Part shown: piece after piece, positions 20,448 to 30,237 of the stretch
How positions within the stretch are numbered: position 1 is the first letter of the stretch
Layout: every line of letters starts with the position of its first letter
NCBI GenBank assembly: GCA_014238945.1
Contig: JABAAB010000117.1
Location: 1 to 64,000, forward strand
Length of the DNA stretch: 64,000 nt
From: Lysobacterales bacterium
GTDB taxonomy: Bacteria; Pseudomonadota; Gammaproteobacteria; Xanthomonadales; SZUA-36
Direction of reading: 5' to 3'
Notes under the pieces: generated by a model
Told to the model about the DNA's origin: nothing
Seen by the model: the letters and a program-made list of their open reading frames with translations, nothing else
Databases searched by the model: none
Program-made: the position numbers and the translations under genes

Positions 20448-20530
20448 GGTCCTTTTCGGACCTGTTTAATGCGTTACTCAAGCGGCCGGTGAAGTTTTTT
20501 TCCGGCGCTTTTCTTTTTGCTCAGTAACGC
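20448..20530 (-). promoter_or_regulatory. Structured rpmI leader, candidate L20 operator
   Basis: The 145-base infC-rpmI spacer can pair GCGTTACT (20530-20523 on the minus strand) with AGTAACGC (20478-20471) over about 45 bases. Inside is a GCCGG/CCGGC stem with an A-rich loop. A GGTCC-gaaaa-GGACC hairpin (20448-20462) lies just before the rpmI ribosome site. In E. coli the equivalent leader forms an L20-binding pseudoknot; equivalence here is inferred from position and long-range pairing. Confidence 0.5.
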
Positions 20531-20578
20531 TTCTTCAAAATGTGACTGCAATGCAGCCACGGTAAATTTGTCAGACGA

Positions 20579-21094
20579 TCATTTCTTGACGTTGATCATC
20601 ATGGTCATCTGGCGGCCTTCCATTTTGGGCATCTGTTCCACCACGGCCTCGTCAACCAGGTCATCACGGACCCGTTCCAGCATGGCGACACCAAATTCCT
20701 GGTGGGCCATTTCACGGCCGCGAAAACGCAGGGTTATCTTGACCTTGTCTCCCGCATCCAGGAAACGGCGTACATTGCGCATCTTGACCAGGTAATCGGC
20801 AACCTCGGTACCGGGTCTGAACTTGACCTCCTTGACATGCGTTATCTTTTGCTTTTTCTTTGCCGCCTGTCCTTTCTTGGCCTGTTCGAACCGGTATTTA
20901 CCATAATCCATCACCCTGCAAACCGGTGGTTCGGCATTGGGTGCAATTTCTACCAGGTCCATACCGGCTTCTCTCGCCAGTCCCATTCCCTCATCAGTGC
21001 TCATGATCCCGGCCTGTTCGCCGTGTTGATTAATCACCCTGATTTTCGGCGCGATAATGTCCCCGTTACGCCGAGTTTCTTTTTTCGATGCGAT
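20579..21094 (-). CDS. infC: Translation initiation factor IF-3, probable AUC start
   Basis: Binds the 30S subunit and discriminates against non-canonical start codons. An ATG-based reading would begin only at INQHGEQ and lose the family's N-terminal RRNxxI segment. Extending upstream in frame gives [20 protein letters not shown], starting at ATC (21094-21092). AGGAG lies eight bases before it (21103-21107) and 14 bases after the thrS stop. infC genes classically use AUU or another rare codon for autoregulation, so AUC is plausible. With this start the protein is 171 residues, with the complete N domain, linker and C domain ([26 protein letters not shown]). Confidence 0.93.
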   Translation of the reverse strand: MASKKETRRNGDIIAPKIRVINQHGEQAGIMSTDEGMGLAREAGMDLVEIAPNAEPPVCRVMDYGKYRFEQAKKGQAAKKKQKITHVKEVKFRPGTEVADYLVKMRNVRRFLDAGDKVKITLRFRGREMAHQEFGVAMLERVRDDLVDEAVVEQMPKMEGRQMTMMINVKK

Positions 21095-21108
21095 GTTAAA
21101 TTCTCCTG

Positions 21109-23028
21109 TCAGTCAAATGTTCGGCCCCGCCGGGTCACGTCACTTTTCAAATGTGCCGCAAAGGATTCGAGATCCATGCTGCCGAGGTTCTCACCACCCC
21201 GGCTACGCACTGCAACAGTTCCCTCTTCGACCTCGCGGTCTCCCACCACCAGCAAATAGGGAACTCTGCTTAAAGTGTGATGGCGGATTTTAAAGCCGAT
21301 CTTCTCATTTCTCAAGTCCAAATCGACCCGGAAGCCTTTATTTTCAAGGGATTCGGCAATTTCTTTACATCTTTCGTCCTGGCGGTCGGTAATATTCAGC
21401 ACCACGGCCTGAACGGGTGCGAGCCAAACGGGCATCTTGCCGGCATAGTTTTCAATCAAAATTCCGATGAACCGTTCCAGTGATCCCAGGATGGCGCGAT
21501 GCAACATTGCCGGAGTCTGACGCGAGCTATCCTCGGTTACATATTCGGCACCAAGACGCCCGGGCATGAAAAAGTCCAGTTGCAGGGTCCCGCACTGCCA
21601 GACACGACCGATGGTGTCCTTGAGAGAGAAATCAATCTTGGGACCATAGAAGGCTCCGTCACCCGGATTCTCACGGTATTCAATACCACTTTCATTAAGG
21701 GCCGCCGCCAGCGCCTGTTCTGCCTGGTCCCACTGCGAATCATCACCGATGCGCTCTTCGGGGCGGGTGGACAATTCGACCATCACTTCTTCAAAACCAA
21801 AATCACGGTACACACTATAAAGTAAGGACAGGAACGACGTGGCCTCACCCTGCACCTGTTCCGGGGTACAGAAAATGTGTGCATCATCCTGTGTGAATGC
21901 CCTGACGCGCATCAACCCGTGTAGTGCACCGGAGGCCTCGTTGCGATGACAGGAACCAAACTCTGACATCCTCATCGGCAGGTCACGGTAGCTGTGCAGA
22001 CCCTGGTTGAATATCTGCAGATGACAGGGACAGTTCATAGGCTTGATCGCGTAGGTGCGGTTCTCTGCCTCGGTGATGAACATGTTGTCAATAAATTTCT
22101 CAGCATGACCCGATTTCTGCCACAGGCTGATATCGACAATTTCAGGTGTATTGACTTCCTGGTAGCCTGCCCGTCGCAGACGATTGCGTATGTAGTTCTT
22201 GACCTGGGTATAGATTATCCAGCCATGGTCATGCCAGAAGACCATGCCGGGTGCCTCTTCCTGGAAATGGAACAGGTCCAGTTGTCTGCCGATACGCCGG
22301 TGGTCCCGTTTTTCTGCTTCTTCCATGCGAAACAGATACGCCTTCAATTCTTTCTTGCTGGCCCATGCAGTACCGTAAATTCGCTGCAACATCTCATTGT
22401 TGCTGTCACCACGCCAGTATGCGCCAGCCAACTTGGTCAGTTTAAACTGACCCAGGTGTGACGTGTTGGGCACATGGGGTCCACGACACAGGTCAATGAA
22501 CTCGGCCTGCTGATAAAGAGACAATTCATCACCTTCCGGAATGGACTCGATAATCTGAGCCTTGTACTCCTCACCCTTCTGACGGAAAAACTGTATTGCT
22601 TCACCACGTTTCATCACCGTGCGGGCAACCGGCAGCGCATCCTTGACCAGACGTCTCATTTCGCTGGCGATCCTGTCCAGGTCCTCGGGTTTGAATCCGG
22701 GTGGGTAGGCGAAGTCGTAATAGAATCCGTTTTCGATCACCGGACCGATGGTGACCTGTGCGTCGGGAAACACACGCTGGACCGCCTGCGCAAGCAAATG
22801 TGCGGTGGAATGCCGGATAATTTCCAGGCCTGCTTCGTCTCTGGAGGTAATAATACGTAAACCGGAGTCGTCTGCGATCTCGAAGGATGCATCAACGAGT
22901 CGACCATCCACCTCTCCCGCCAGCGTTGCTTTTGCCAGGCCCGGGCCAATATCGGCCGCCACATCCATGATCGTGACCGCCTGATCAAATTGTCGCTGGC
23001 TTCCATCAGGAAGCGTAATTACTGGCAT
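21109..23028 (-). CDS. thrS: Threonyl-tRNA synthetase
   Basis: 639 residues, full length. TGS domain at the N-terminus ([13 protein letters not shown]), the editing domain with [15 protein letters not shown], the class II catalytic core ([14 protein letters not shown], the zinc-site cysteine; [31 protein letters not shown]) and the C-terminal anticodon-binding domain. The leader upstream (about 160 bases to tRNA-Val) may contain an operator mimicking tRNA-Thr as in E. coli, but none was clearly drawn. First protein gene of the operon continuing through infC to merR. Confidence 0.96.
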   Translation of the reverse strand: MPVITLPDGSQRQFDQAVTIMDVAADIGPGLAKATLAGEVDGRLVDASFEIADDSGLRIITSRDEAGLEIIRHSTAHLLAQAVQRVFPDAQVTIGPVIENGFYYDFAYPPGFKPEDLDRIASEMRRLVKDALPVARTVMKRGEAIQFFRQKGEEYKAQIIESIPEGDELSLYQQAEFIDLCRGPHVPNTSHLGQFKLTKLAGAYWRGDSNNEMLQRIYGTAWASKKELKAYLFRMEEAEKRDHRRIGRQLDLFHFQEEAPGMVFWHDHGWIIYTQVKNYIRNRLRRAGYQEVNTPEIVDISLWQKSGHAEKFIDNMFITEAENRTYAIKPMNCPCHLQIFNQGLHSYRDLPMRMSEFGSCHRNEASGALHGLMRVRAFTQDDAHIFCTPEQVQGEATSFLSLLYSVYRDFGFEEVMVELSTRPEERIGDDSQWDQAEQALAAALNESGIEYRENPGDGAFYGPKIDFSLKDTIGRVWQCGTLQLDFFMPGRLGAEYVTEDSSRQTPAMLHRAILGSLERFIGILIENYAGKMPVWLAPVQAVVLNITDRQDERCKEIAESLENKGFRVDLDLRNEKIGFKIRHHTLSRVPYLLVVGDREVEEGTVAVRSRGGENLGSMDLESFAAHLKSDVTRRGRTFD

Positions 23029-23191
23029 CGCACTCTCACAAACTCACTTTTACGGGACCGGATAACAGGTGCCGGCAGGCAATATCAACAAGCCCTAAAA
23101 CAAAGGACGCATAGCGCCCTGACGGTTGCATTATTGTACGCGCGAACCGGCTCGCATCCTACTCTTTTTAACAGGAAAAACCGTGAAAAGG

Positions 23192-23266
23192 TGGTGGGCA
23201 CGACTGGGATCGAACCAGTGACTCCTGCCATGTCAAGGCAGTGCTCTACCGCTGAGCTACGCGCCC
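23192..23266 (-). tRNA. tRNA-Val, anticodon GAC
   Basis: 75 nucleotides with encoded CCA. Acceptor GGGCGCG/CGTGCCC (one G-U pair), D arm GTAGCTCAGCGGTAGAGC, anticodon stem CTGCC/GGCAG with loop TTGACAT giving GAC, and T loop TTCGATC. It lies upstream of thrS on the same strand. Confidence 0.96.
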
Positions 23267-23304
23267 CCAAAACCGACCCTGGCAAGCAATCACCAGGGGC
23301 GCGC

Positions 23305-23334
23305 AAGATACCACAGGCGTGGGTCCGGTCTCAA
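23305..23334 (-). promoter_or_regulatory. Promoter of tRNA-Val
   Basis: On the minus strand TTGAGA and TATCTT are separated by 18 bases and followed by a GC-rich discriminator (GCGCGCC), as expected for a stringently controlled stable-RNA promoter. It ends about 40 bases before the mature tRNA. Confidence 0.55.
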
Positions 23335-23351
23335 CCTAATTAAGAGACAAT

Positions 23352-23613
23352 GTCATCCCGGGGCTGCGGGTAGCAGTACCCGGGACCTCCGTGCGTTCGC
23401 AGAGCATTGAAGTAGTGCAATTGTTTCAGGCTGCGGCAGCGTTGGGAAATTTCCGCGTTCGCGGGAACGACGCTGGGTTGTGGCACCGTCATCCCGGGGC
23501 TGCGGGGAACAGAACCCGGGCCCTCCGAGCGTTCGCAGAGCGTAAGGCAGTGCAATTGTTTCAGATTACGACAGCGTCAGGAGATTCCCGCTTTCGCGGG
23601 AACAACGTTGGGG
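23352..23613 (+). repeat. Dispersed ~130-bp repeat, copies 1 and 2 in tandem
   Basis: Copy 1 starts GTCATCCCGGGGCTGCGGG at 23352 and copy 2 starts with the same 19 bases at 23488, a 136-base period. Each contains, in order, a CCCGGG end hairpin, CGTTCGCAGAGC, AGTGCAATTGTTTCAG, CAGCGT and a terminal CCCG(C)-TTTCGCGGGAA palindrome. A third copy in the opposite strand is at 15500-15626. Together they fill most of the 470-base gap between tRNA-Val and dnaE. No protein is encoded. The two copies differ at perhaps a fifth of positions, so the duplication is not recent. Confidence 0.8.
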
Positions 23614-23738
23614 GGGCGCGGGAATGATGGCTCCTGAACTGCACCTGTTCCCGAATCGTAAAAAACCCTTTCGAACCCACTCCCACACAGTCATAATAAA
23701 CACTTCCTCTGACCTGATTTATCCGGTAGAAAGATCTC

Positions 23739-26700
23739 ATGCCACAACCCTTTGTCCACCTGCACCTGCATACTGAATATTCACTGGTGGACAGTACCCT
23801 CAAATTGAAGGAACTGATTGCGCGTGTGTGTGATCTGGATATGCCGGCGGTAGCGGTTACCGATCAGTTCAATTTGTTCGCGCTGGTCAAGTTTTACCGG
23901 GCTGCCCTGTCTGCCGGTATCAAGCCGATCGTGGGTGCGGATGTACTGGTCCACAACCCCACCGAAACCGACAATGTGGAACGCCTGGTGCTGTTGTGTC
24001 AGAACCGGGAAGGCTACCTCAATCTGTGCCAGTTGCTCAGTATGGGTTACCAGCAGGGCCAGCAATTGGGCATCCCCTATCTGCACAGGGACTGGATCGC
24101 ACGTCATTCGGCTGGACTCATTGCCCTTTCCGGTGGCCGTGAAGGCGATGTTGGCCAGGCCCTGATCAACCAGCACCCCAAGCGGGCGAGGCAGCTTGCC
24201 CTGGGCTGGATGCGTGACTTCAAGGACCGTTATTACCTGGAGATCCAACGCACTGGCCGCGAACAGGAATCACGTCATGAACGCCACGCCCTGCAACTGG
24301 CTGCCGAGCTCGGATTACCGGTCGTCGCCAGCAATGATGTCCGTTTTCTAACCCGTGATGATTTTCCTGCACACGAGGCACGTGTGTGCATCCACGATGG
24401 CCGCCTGCTTTCGGACAAACGGCGTGAAGTTCGTTATTCAAAAGAGCAATATCTGAAGAGCCCCGAAGAAATGTCAGCATTGTTCTCCGACCTGCCTGAG
24501 GCACTGGAAAATTCATCCGAATTGGCCAAGCGCTGCAATCTGGAACTCGAATTCGGAGAATATTTCCTGCCAGACTTCCCCACACCGGATGGTGAGAGTG
24601 TCGAAGAGTACTTAAAAAAGGCGTCAATGAAAGGACTCTCGAAACGTCTTAACAGCCATGGACCGGCACTCGACTTCACCGATGACGACTATCGTGAACG
24701 ACTCGAACTGGAACTCACCGTAATCAACAATATGGGCTTTCCCGGTTACTTCCTGATCGTTGCAGACTTTATCCACTGGGCGAAAAACAATGCCATCCCG
24801 GTTGGCCCCGGACGCGGTTCAGGTGCAGGCTCACTGGTCGCCTACGCGTTGGAGATCACCGATCTCGATCCATTGCAATATGACCTGCTGTTCGAGCGGT
24901 TTCTGAATCCTGAACGTATATCCATGCCTGATTTTGACGTAGATTTCTGCATGGAAAAACGTGACCTGGTCATCGATTATGTCTCTGAGACCTATGGACG
25001 CGACCAGGTTAGCCAGATCATCACCTACGGCACCATGGCCGCCAAGGCCGTGGTTCGAGACTGTGGCAGGGTACTCGGTCATGGCTATGGATTTGTGGAC
25101 AGCATTGCCAAGCTTGTGCCGATGGAACTGGGTATTACCTTGGAAAAAGCCCTGCACCAGGAGGCCGAACTCAAAAGACGCTACGACGAAGAGGAAGACA
25201 CCCGCGGTTTACTGGACCTGGCCATGTCATTGGAAGGATTGACTCGCAATGCGGGCCGTCACGCCGGCGGTGTTGTGATCGCGCCATCGCCCTTGACCGA
25301 TTTTGCACCTTTGTTTTGCGAGCCCGGTGGCAGCAGCGTGGTCACACAGTTTGACAAGGACGATGTGGAAACCATTGGCCTGGTCAAATTCGACTTTCTC
25401 GGGTTGCGTACCCTGACCATTATTGACTGGGCGTTAAAAGCCATAAACCAGCAATTGCTGAGGGATGGATCAGAACCCATCGTACTGGAAGAACTGCCAT
25501 TGGCAGACACTAAAACCTTCCAGCTATTACAGGACTGCCAGACCACTGCTGTTTTCCAGTTGGAATCCAGCGGCATGAAGGACCTGATCAGGAAACTTCA
25601 GCCGGACACTTTTGATGAAATCATCGCCCTGGTCGCATTGTTCAGACCGGGACCACTCGAATCCGGTATGGTCGGCGATTACATCGACCGTAAACATGGT
25701 CGTGCAGTCGTCAGTTATCCCCACAAGGACCTGGAACATATATTGCGCCCAACTTACGGTGTGATCCTCTACCAGGAGCAGGTGATGCAGATTGCCCAGG
25801 TACTTGCCGGTTACACCCTGGGTGATGCCGACATCCTGAGACGTGCCATGGGTAAGAAGAAGGCCTCGGAAATGGCCAAGCAGCGGTTGGTATTCGTCGA
25901 TGGGGCAACCAGTCAGGAACGGGGCGTCAGTGATGACCTGGCAAACTATATTTTTGACCAGATGGAGACCTTTGCCGGCTATGGTTTCAACAAATCCCAT
26001 TCCGCCGCCTATGCACTGATCGCCTACCAGACCGCCTATCTGAAGACCCACTACCCGGCGGCCTTCATGGCGGCCGTGTTATCGGCTGATATGGACAACA
26101 CGGACAAGATCGCCGGCTTCATCCGTGAATGCGAAAACATGAAACTGGTCATTGAACCACCCGACATCAACCATTCCAGTTATGCCTTCAGAATGATTGA
26201 TACCGACACCATCCGCTATGGTCTGGGTGCAATCAAGGGTATCGGCAGTGCTGCCATTGACTACATCGAGGCAGACCATAAAGCCAACGGGACTTACCAA
26301 AGCCTGGATGATTTCTGCAATCGCATGGACCTGAAAAAGGCCAACAAGCGTGCCATGGAGACACTGGTACGATCAGGCGCAATGGATTCACTGGACCCCG
26401 ATGCCAATCGGGCGCTTCTTTTTCACGACCTGCCGCGTTGCACCCACGCCGCCGAGCAATCGCAGCGTGACCAGGAAGCGGGCCAGGGAGACATGTTTGG
26501 AACCATGCCGGTTGCAAGCGTCACCCGCGTAACGGAACGCGCCGATGTGAGCCCCTGGCCGGAACTGCAACAGCTACAGGCTGAAAAGGACTCGCTTGGC
26601 CTGTACCTGAGTGGTCACCCGGTCAAGGTGCATTACCGGGATATCCGAAAGTTCACCACCTGCCAACTGGGAGACGTGCACCGGAGAATACCGAGGGACG

Positions 26701-27206
26701 GTCAAAACCGCCGGGGTGTGAGTATGACAATTGCGGCACTGGTGACCTCTCTGAGACGCCGTACCGCACGGGGGCATTTTATTGCCATTGAAGACCACAG
26801 CGGCAGGATGGATGTGTTTCTGTCCAACGAAGCGTTTTCCACCTACGCCGACCTGATGAAAAAAGACGAGATCGTCGTTATTGAAGGCAATACCGTGGCC
26901 GATGATTTCACCGGCAGTTACCGGATCTCGGCAAATCACATCATGTCCCTGGCAGATGCAAAGGCCCGCTTTGCACGGGGGGTCAACATTGTGGTTTCAG
27001 GCCCCGACAATCAATTGTGTGCCGCGCTCACCTCCACTTTTAATCCGTATCAAAACGGATCGGCACCGGTTTATATTCATTATAGAAATCAGCGTGCGCG
27101 GGCCAGCCTGGAATTGGGCAGGGCCTGGACCGTCAAACCCTGTGAGGAACTGATAGCGGCCCTGAATGAACTCGAATCAGTCAAGCAGGCCAGTCTTCAC
27201 TACTGA
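23739..27206 (+). CDS. dnaE: DNA polymerase III alpha subunit
   Basis: Replicative polymerase, 1155 residues as in other gammaproteobacteria. PHP domain at the N-terminus (FVHLHLHTEYSLVDSTLKL). The polymerase active site has MPDFDVDFC with the two catalytic aspartates, preceded by VGPGRGSGAGSLVAY. The beta3-type segment ITYGTMAAKAVVRDCGRV, GFNKSHSAAYALIAYQTAYLK and the C-terminal OB domain (GQNRRGVSMTIAALVTSLR) follow. No accA follows here; the next gene is convergent. Confidence 0.97.
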   Translation: MPQPFVHLHLHTEYSLVDSTLKLKELIARVCDLDMPAVAVTDQFNLFALVKFYRAALSAGIKPIVGADVLVHNPTETDNVERLVLLCQNREGYLNLCQLLSMGYQQGQQLGIPYLHRDWIARHSAGLIALSGGREGDVGQALINQHPKRARQLALGWMRDFKDRYYLEIQRTGREQESRHERHALQLAAELGLPVVASNDVRFLTRDDFPAHEARVCIHDGRLLSDKRREVRYSKEQYLKSPEEMSALFSDLPEALENSSELAKRCNLELEFGEYFLPDFPTPDGESVEEYLKKASMKGLSKRLNSHGPALDFTDDDYRERLELELTVINNMGFPGYFLIVADFIHWAKNNAIPVGPGRGSGAGSLVAYALEITDLDPLQYDLLFERFLNPERISMPDFDVDFCMEKRDLVIDYVSETYGRDQVSQIITYGTMAAKAVVRDCGRVLGHGYGFVDSIAKLVPMELGITLEKALHQEAELKRRYDEEEDTRGLLDLAMSLEGLTRNAGRHAGGVVIAPSPLTDFAPLFCEPGGSSVVTQFDKDDVETIGLVKFDFLGLRTLTIIDWALKAINQQLLRDGSEPIVLEELPLADTKTFQLLQDCQTTAVFQLESSGMKDLIRKLQPDTFDEIIALVALFRPGPLESGMVGDYIDRKHGRAVVSYPHKDLEHILRPTYGVILYQEQVMQIAQVLAGYTLGDADILRRAMGKKKASEMAKQRLVFVDGATSQERGVSDDLANYIFDQMETFAGYGFNKSHSAAYALIAYQTAYLKTHYPAAFMAAVLSADMDNTDKIAGFIRECENMKLVIEPPDINHSSYAFRMIDTDTIRYGLGAIKGIGSAAIDYIEADHKANGTYQSLDDFCNRMDLKKANKRAMETLVRSGAMDSLDPDANRALLFHDLPRCTHAAEQSQRDQEAGQGDMFGTMPVASVTRVTERADVSPWPELQQLQAEKDSLGLYLSGHPVKVHYRDIRKFTTCQLGDVHRRIPRDGQNRRGVSMTIAALVTSLRRRTARGHFIAIEDHSGRMDVFLSNEAFSTYADLMKKDEIVVIEGNTVADDFTGSYRISANHIMSLADAKARFARGVNIVVSGPDNQLCAALTSTFNPYQNGSAPVYIHYRNQRARASLELGRAWTVKPCEELIAALNELESVKQASLHY

Positions 27207-27236
27207 CTGGCGAAACACCGGCCAAAAAGCCAGATA

Positions 27237-27878
27237 TCAGTTTCTGCCGTCACCGTAGCGCCGGTACAGGATCCTGACACGCTTCACATAGTTTCGGGTT
27301 TCTTTGTAGGGAGGAACACCTCCGTATTCACGTACCGCACCGGGACCGGCATTATATGCCGCAGTGGCCAGTTCAACGTCGTAACCAAATTCGTCCATCA
27401 AGCGTGCGAGGTGCCTGGTGCCGCCTTCAATATTGCTCACTGGGTTGAACGCATCCGCTATCTGCAGCTCTTTCTGGGTCGCAGGCATCAATTGCATCAA
27501 TCCCTGGGCCCCACGTGGTGACAGGGCATCGGACTGGTAGGCAGACTCCGCGTGAATAATGGCCCGGATCAAAGACTCATCCATACCGGTATCCCTGGCA
27601 GCCCCACGGATTTCGTCTGCGAATGCCTGCCGGTTGAGCGGTATGCGCTCCCAGTCCAATTGCCCGCAACTGGGGTCCGATGCGTAACATGGAAAGGAAA
27701 AAGTCGTGACATTTTGTTGCCCGGCGGGCCGCACGTTGGTGTAATGAACCACACCATCGGCGTCAGTGAATTTGTACATCTCGGCATTAGCCGCCCTGTC
27801 TGTCCCGAACAAGAACAGGAACGGCAACAGGAACAGCAAAACGACTTTCGCGCTTTTGCTGTGCGGCGTTTTGTTCAT
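27237..27878 (-). CDS. Secreted lytic transglycosylase (SLT family) with DUF4124-like N-terminus
   Basis: Predicted periplasmic peptidoglycan lytic enzyme, 213 residues. Signal peptide at 10-32. A short DUF4124-type module (MYKFTDADGVVHYTNV) is followed by the SLT core with catalytic glutamate in IIHAESAYQSDALSPRGAQGLMQLMPAT and AAYNAGPGAV. The ATG at 27878 is used because it gives a clean signal peptide; it lies one base after the msrA stop, suggesting coupling. It ends the tesB-msrA-slt operon. Confidence 0.9.
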   Translation of the reverse strand: MNKTPHSKSAKVVLLFLLPFLFLFGTDRAANAEMYKFTDADGVVHYTNVRPAGQQNVTTFSFPCYASDPSCGQLDWERIPLNRQAFADEIRGAARDTGMDESLIRAIIHAESAYQSDALSPRGAQGLMQLMPATQKELQIADAFNPVSNIEGGTRHLARLMDEFGYDVELATAAYNAGPGAVREYGGVPPYKETRNYVKRVRILYRRYGDGRN

Positions 27879-27879
27879 T

Positions 27880-28377
27880 TCAAATGGCGCACATGCCCAG
27901 ACCGTTTTTCTCAAGATAGCGCTGGTGATACTCTTCCGCACGCCAAAAGGTGTCTGCCGCCACCACCTGGGTGACAACCGGTTGTGACCAGCGTCCTGAC
28001 CGCTCGAGTTCAATGATTGCCTCGCGGGCAGCCCGATGCTGATCATCATCATGAAAAAACACCACCGAACGGTACTGACTGCCTATGTCCGGCCCCTGCC
28101 GATTGATAGTTGTCGGGTTGTGCATATCAAAAAAAAGGGTCAGCAGCGTTTCATATGCCAGTTTGTCCGGGTCAAATCGAACCTGTACAACTTCGGCATG
28201 GCCGGTGTTGCCACTGCAGACACCCCGGTAGGTTGGTTCCTGGATTGCACCACCCATGTATCCGGATGTGGCTTCCGTAACACCCGGCAATTCGCGGAAG
28301 CGTTGTTCGACTCCCCAGAAACAACCGGCGCCAAAAGTTGCGATCCCATCATTATGCTTCAATTCGTTTGCTGTCAT
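27880..28377 (-). CDS. msrA: Peptide methionine sulfoxide reductase A
   Basis: Reduces methionine-S-sulfoxide in proteins. The catalytic Cys19 is in ATFGAGCFWGVE. YMGGAIQEPTYRGVCSGNTGHAE and FFDMHNPTTINRQGPDIGSQYRS are diagnostic. 165 residues, a compact form. The start overlaps the tesB stop (ATGA). Confidence 0.96.
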   Translation of the reverse strand: MTANELKHNDGIATFGAGCFWGVEQRFRELPGVTEATSGYMGGAIQEPTYRGVCSGNTGHAEVVQVRFDPDKLAYETLLTLFFDMHNPTTINRQGPDIGSQYRSVVFFHDDDQHRAAREAIIELERSGRWSQPVVTQVVAADTFWRAEEYHQRYLEKNGLGMCAI

Positions 28378-29264
28378 TGTGTATCCTTTCCCGGTGGACG
28401 ATCACCTACCCTGATCATACCCTCCTGTGCGACGCTGGCAACCAGTCTGCCCTCACGGTCATAGATCGAACCCCTCGCCAATCCGCGTCCTCCGCTGCTG
28501 CTTGGACTGTCACAGGAATACAGTAACCAGTCATCCACGTGCGCCGGGCGGTGAAACCACATGGCATGGTCCAGACTGGCCATCATGACGTTATCCTGGA
28601 TGAACGAGATTCCATGTGGCAGGGTTGCCGTTCCAACCAGGTGAAAATCAGATGCGTAGGCCATCAGTGCCCGGTGCATTCCATCCGGAACATCTATTTT
28701 GGCGCACAGACGAAACCAGACATTTGCAAATGGCGGCTGTGGCTGCGGGTCAAAAATATCCACCGGGGATACCGGCCTGAAATCAAATGGTCCGGTACGG
28801 TTAAACCAACGGCGTAACAACTGGGGTATACGGCTGAGCCGCTCCTCTGAAATATTGTGCTCCGAGGGCAGGTCTTCGGGCAACGGAACAGTGGGCATTT
28901 CAAACTGGTGGTCCAGGCCCTGCTGCTGCAACTGGAATGATGCCGCCATTGTGAATATGGGCCGGCCGTGCTGGATTGCAACCACCCGGCGAGCCTTGAA
29001 ACTGCGTCCGTCCCGGTTACGGTCCACGTCATAGACTATGGGTGAGGTCGCATCACCGGCACGCAAAAAATAAGCGTGCAACGAATGGATACTGCCTTCA
29101 TCAACGGTACGACTGGCGGCGATTACGGATTGGGCGAGCACCTGTCCTCCAAACACGCGGGGTGTGCCTATATCACGACTTTCACCCCTGAACAGATTGA
29201 CTTCCAGGGATTCAAGATCCATCAGGTTTAACAGTTCATCAATTGTGTTATTTGCATACGCCAT
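28374..29264 (-). CDS. tesB: Acyl-CoA thioesterase II
   Basis: Hydrolyses medium- and long-chain acyl-CoA; double hot-dog fold. Landmarks are RVFGGQVLAQSVIAASRTV, HSLHAYFLRAGD and the second hot-dog with SLDHAMWFHRP and SRGLARGSIYDREGRLVAS-like ending (GRGLARGSIYDREG). The ATG at 29264 gives 296 residues, matching the family; the frame is open further upstream but would run into the divergent kinase gene. First gene of tesB-msrA-slt. Confidence 0.92.
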   Translation of the reverse strand: MAYANNTIDELLNLMDLESLEVNLFRGESRDIGTPRVFGGQVLAQSVIAASRTVDEGSIHSLHAYFLRAGDATSPIVYDVDRNRDGRSFKARRVVAIQHGRPIFTMAASFQLQQQGLDHQFEMPTVPLPEDLPSEHNISEERLSRIPQLLRRWFNRTGPFDFRPVSPVDIFDPQPQPPFANVWFRLCAKIDVPDGMHRALMAYASDFHLVGTATLPHGISFIQDNVMMASLDHAMWFHRPAHVDDWLLYSCDSPSSSGGRGLARGSIYDREGRLVASVAQEGMIRVGDRPPGKDTQ

Positions 29265-29350
29265 CTGATTCAAATGTACCCTGTGAGTGAGTTTTTCAAT
29301 CTCATTTTGCCAAGCCCTCGGAAATCCCGCGAATGCGCTATCATGCCCCC

Positions 29351-30211
29351 ATGAGCAAACAGTGTATCCCAAGCGCTGCCGCCTGGCTTACAAAACATAG
29401 CGGGCTGGAACTGCATCAACGTCAACTGATGTCCGAATTGTGCCCGCTACTGATCGGTTCACTGCCCGTCGTTAATCCAGGCCAGAGACCCGCAACCCTG
29501 TGCATCGGGGGTGCCCCGGGCAGTGGCAAGTCAACACTGGCCCGTATGCTCGCAGCGGTCCTTTCCGATACCGGACACCCATGCCAGTTGCTGTCGCTGG
29601 ATGATTACTATCTGACCAGGAGAGAACGTCAGGAGTTGGCCAGTCAAATACACCCTCTGTGCTCCGTTCGTGGCGTACCGGGCAGCCACGACCTTGAACT
29701 GCTGTTGAAACATCTGCAGCAATTGAAGCATGATGATTGTACGGAACTGCATGTGCCCCGATTTGACAAGGCCACTGACGATCGCATGCCAGACACCGTT
29801 CGTTGCAAGGTACTGTTCCCGCTGGAGTACATTGTTGTGGAGGGCTGGGTTTGTGGAGCACCTCCACAACACGAGGACGAACTTGCACAGGCCGTGAATT
29901 CACTTGAGGCCGAACATGATAGCAAACAGGAATGGAGGTACTGGGTCAATCAGAACCTTGCGCACTATGATCGGGAGTTTGGGCGGATACTGGACCAACG
30001 CTGGTATATGAAGGTGCCGGATTGGAATTCCGTAGTCAACTGGCGTACTCAACAGGAACAGGAACTGAACATGGCCGCATTGAAAACAGCGGGTGAAATA
30101 AAGCATTTCCTCGCGCATTACCAGCGCTTGGTACAGCACATGCAGTCCAGCTGTGAATCGTGGGCGGATCTGATCATAAAACTTGATGTGTCACACTGTG
30201 CCTCAATCTGA
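29351..30211 (+). CDS. P-loop kinase, D-glycerate 3-kinase-like
   Basis: 286 residues. The Walker A motif GGAPGSGKS is at 53-61. It is followed by SLDDYYLTRRERQELA and GVPGSHDLELL, then PRFDKATDDRMP and VVEGWVCGAPP, the pattern of the glycerate kinase GLYK/Tda10 branch of the phosphoribulokinase-uridine kinase superfamily. It probably phosphorylates D-glycerate or another small hydroxy compound; the substrate is inferred only. Divergent from tesB, and followed 26 bases later by sbcB. Confidence 0.75.
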   Translation: MSKQCIPSAAAWLTKHSGLELHQRQLMSELCPLLIGSLPVVNPGQRPATLCIGGAPGSGKSTLARMLAAVLSDTGHPCQLLSLDDYYLTRRERQELASQIHPLCSVRGVPGSHDLELLLKHLQQLKHDDCTELHVPRFDKATDDRMPDTVRCKVLFPLEYIVVEGWVCGAPPQHEDELAQAVNSLEAEHDSKQEWRYWVNQNLAHYDREFGRILDQRWYMKVPDWNSVVNWRTQQEQELNMAALKTAGEIKHFLAHYQRLVQHMQSSCESWADLIIKLDVSHCASI

Positions 30212-30237
30212 CCATGCTGCAATTTCATTGAGCTGAC

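Noticed and set aside
23085..23306. Minus-strand frame over the tRNA-Val gene
   Set aside because: It is a translation of the tRNA-Val gene and its promoter; the structural RNA explains the sequence.
23352..23613. Tandem repeats considered as a CRISPR array
   Set aside because: Only two units of 136 bases with similar, not unique, interiors; no cas genes nearby.
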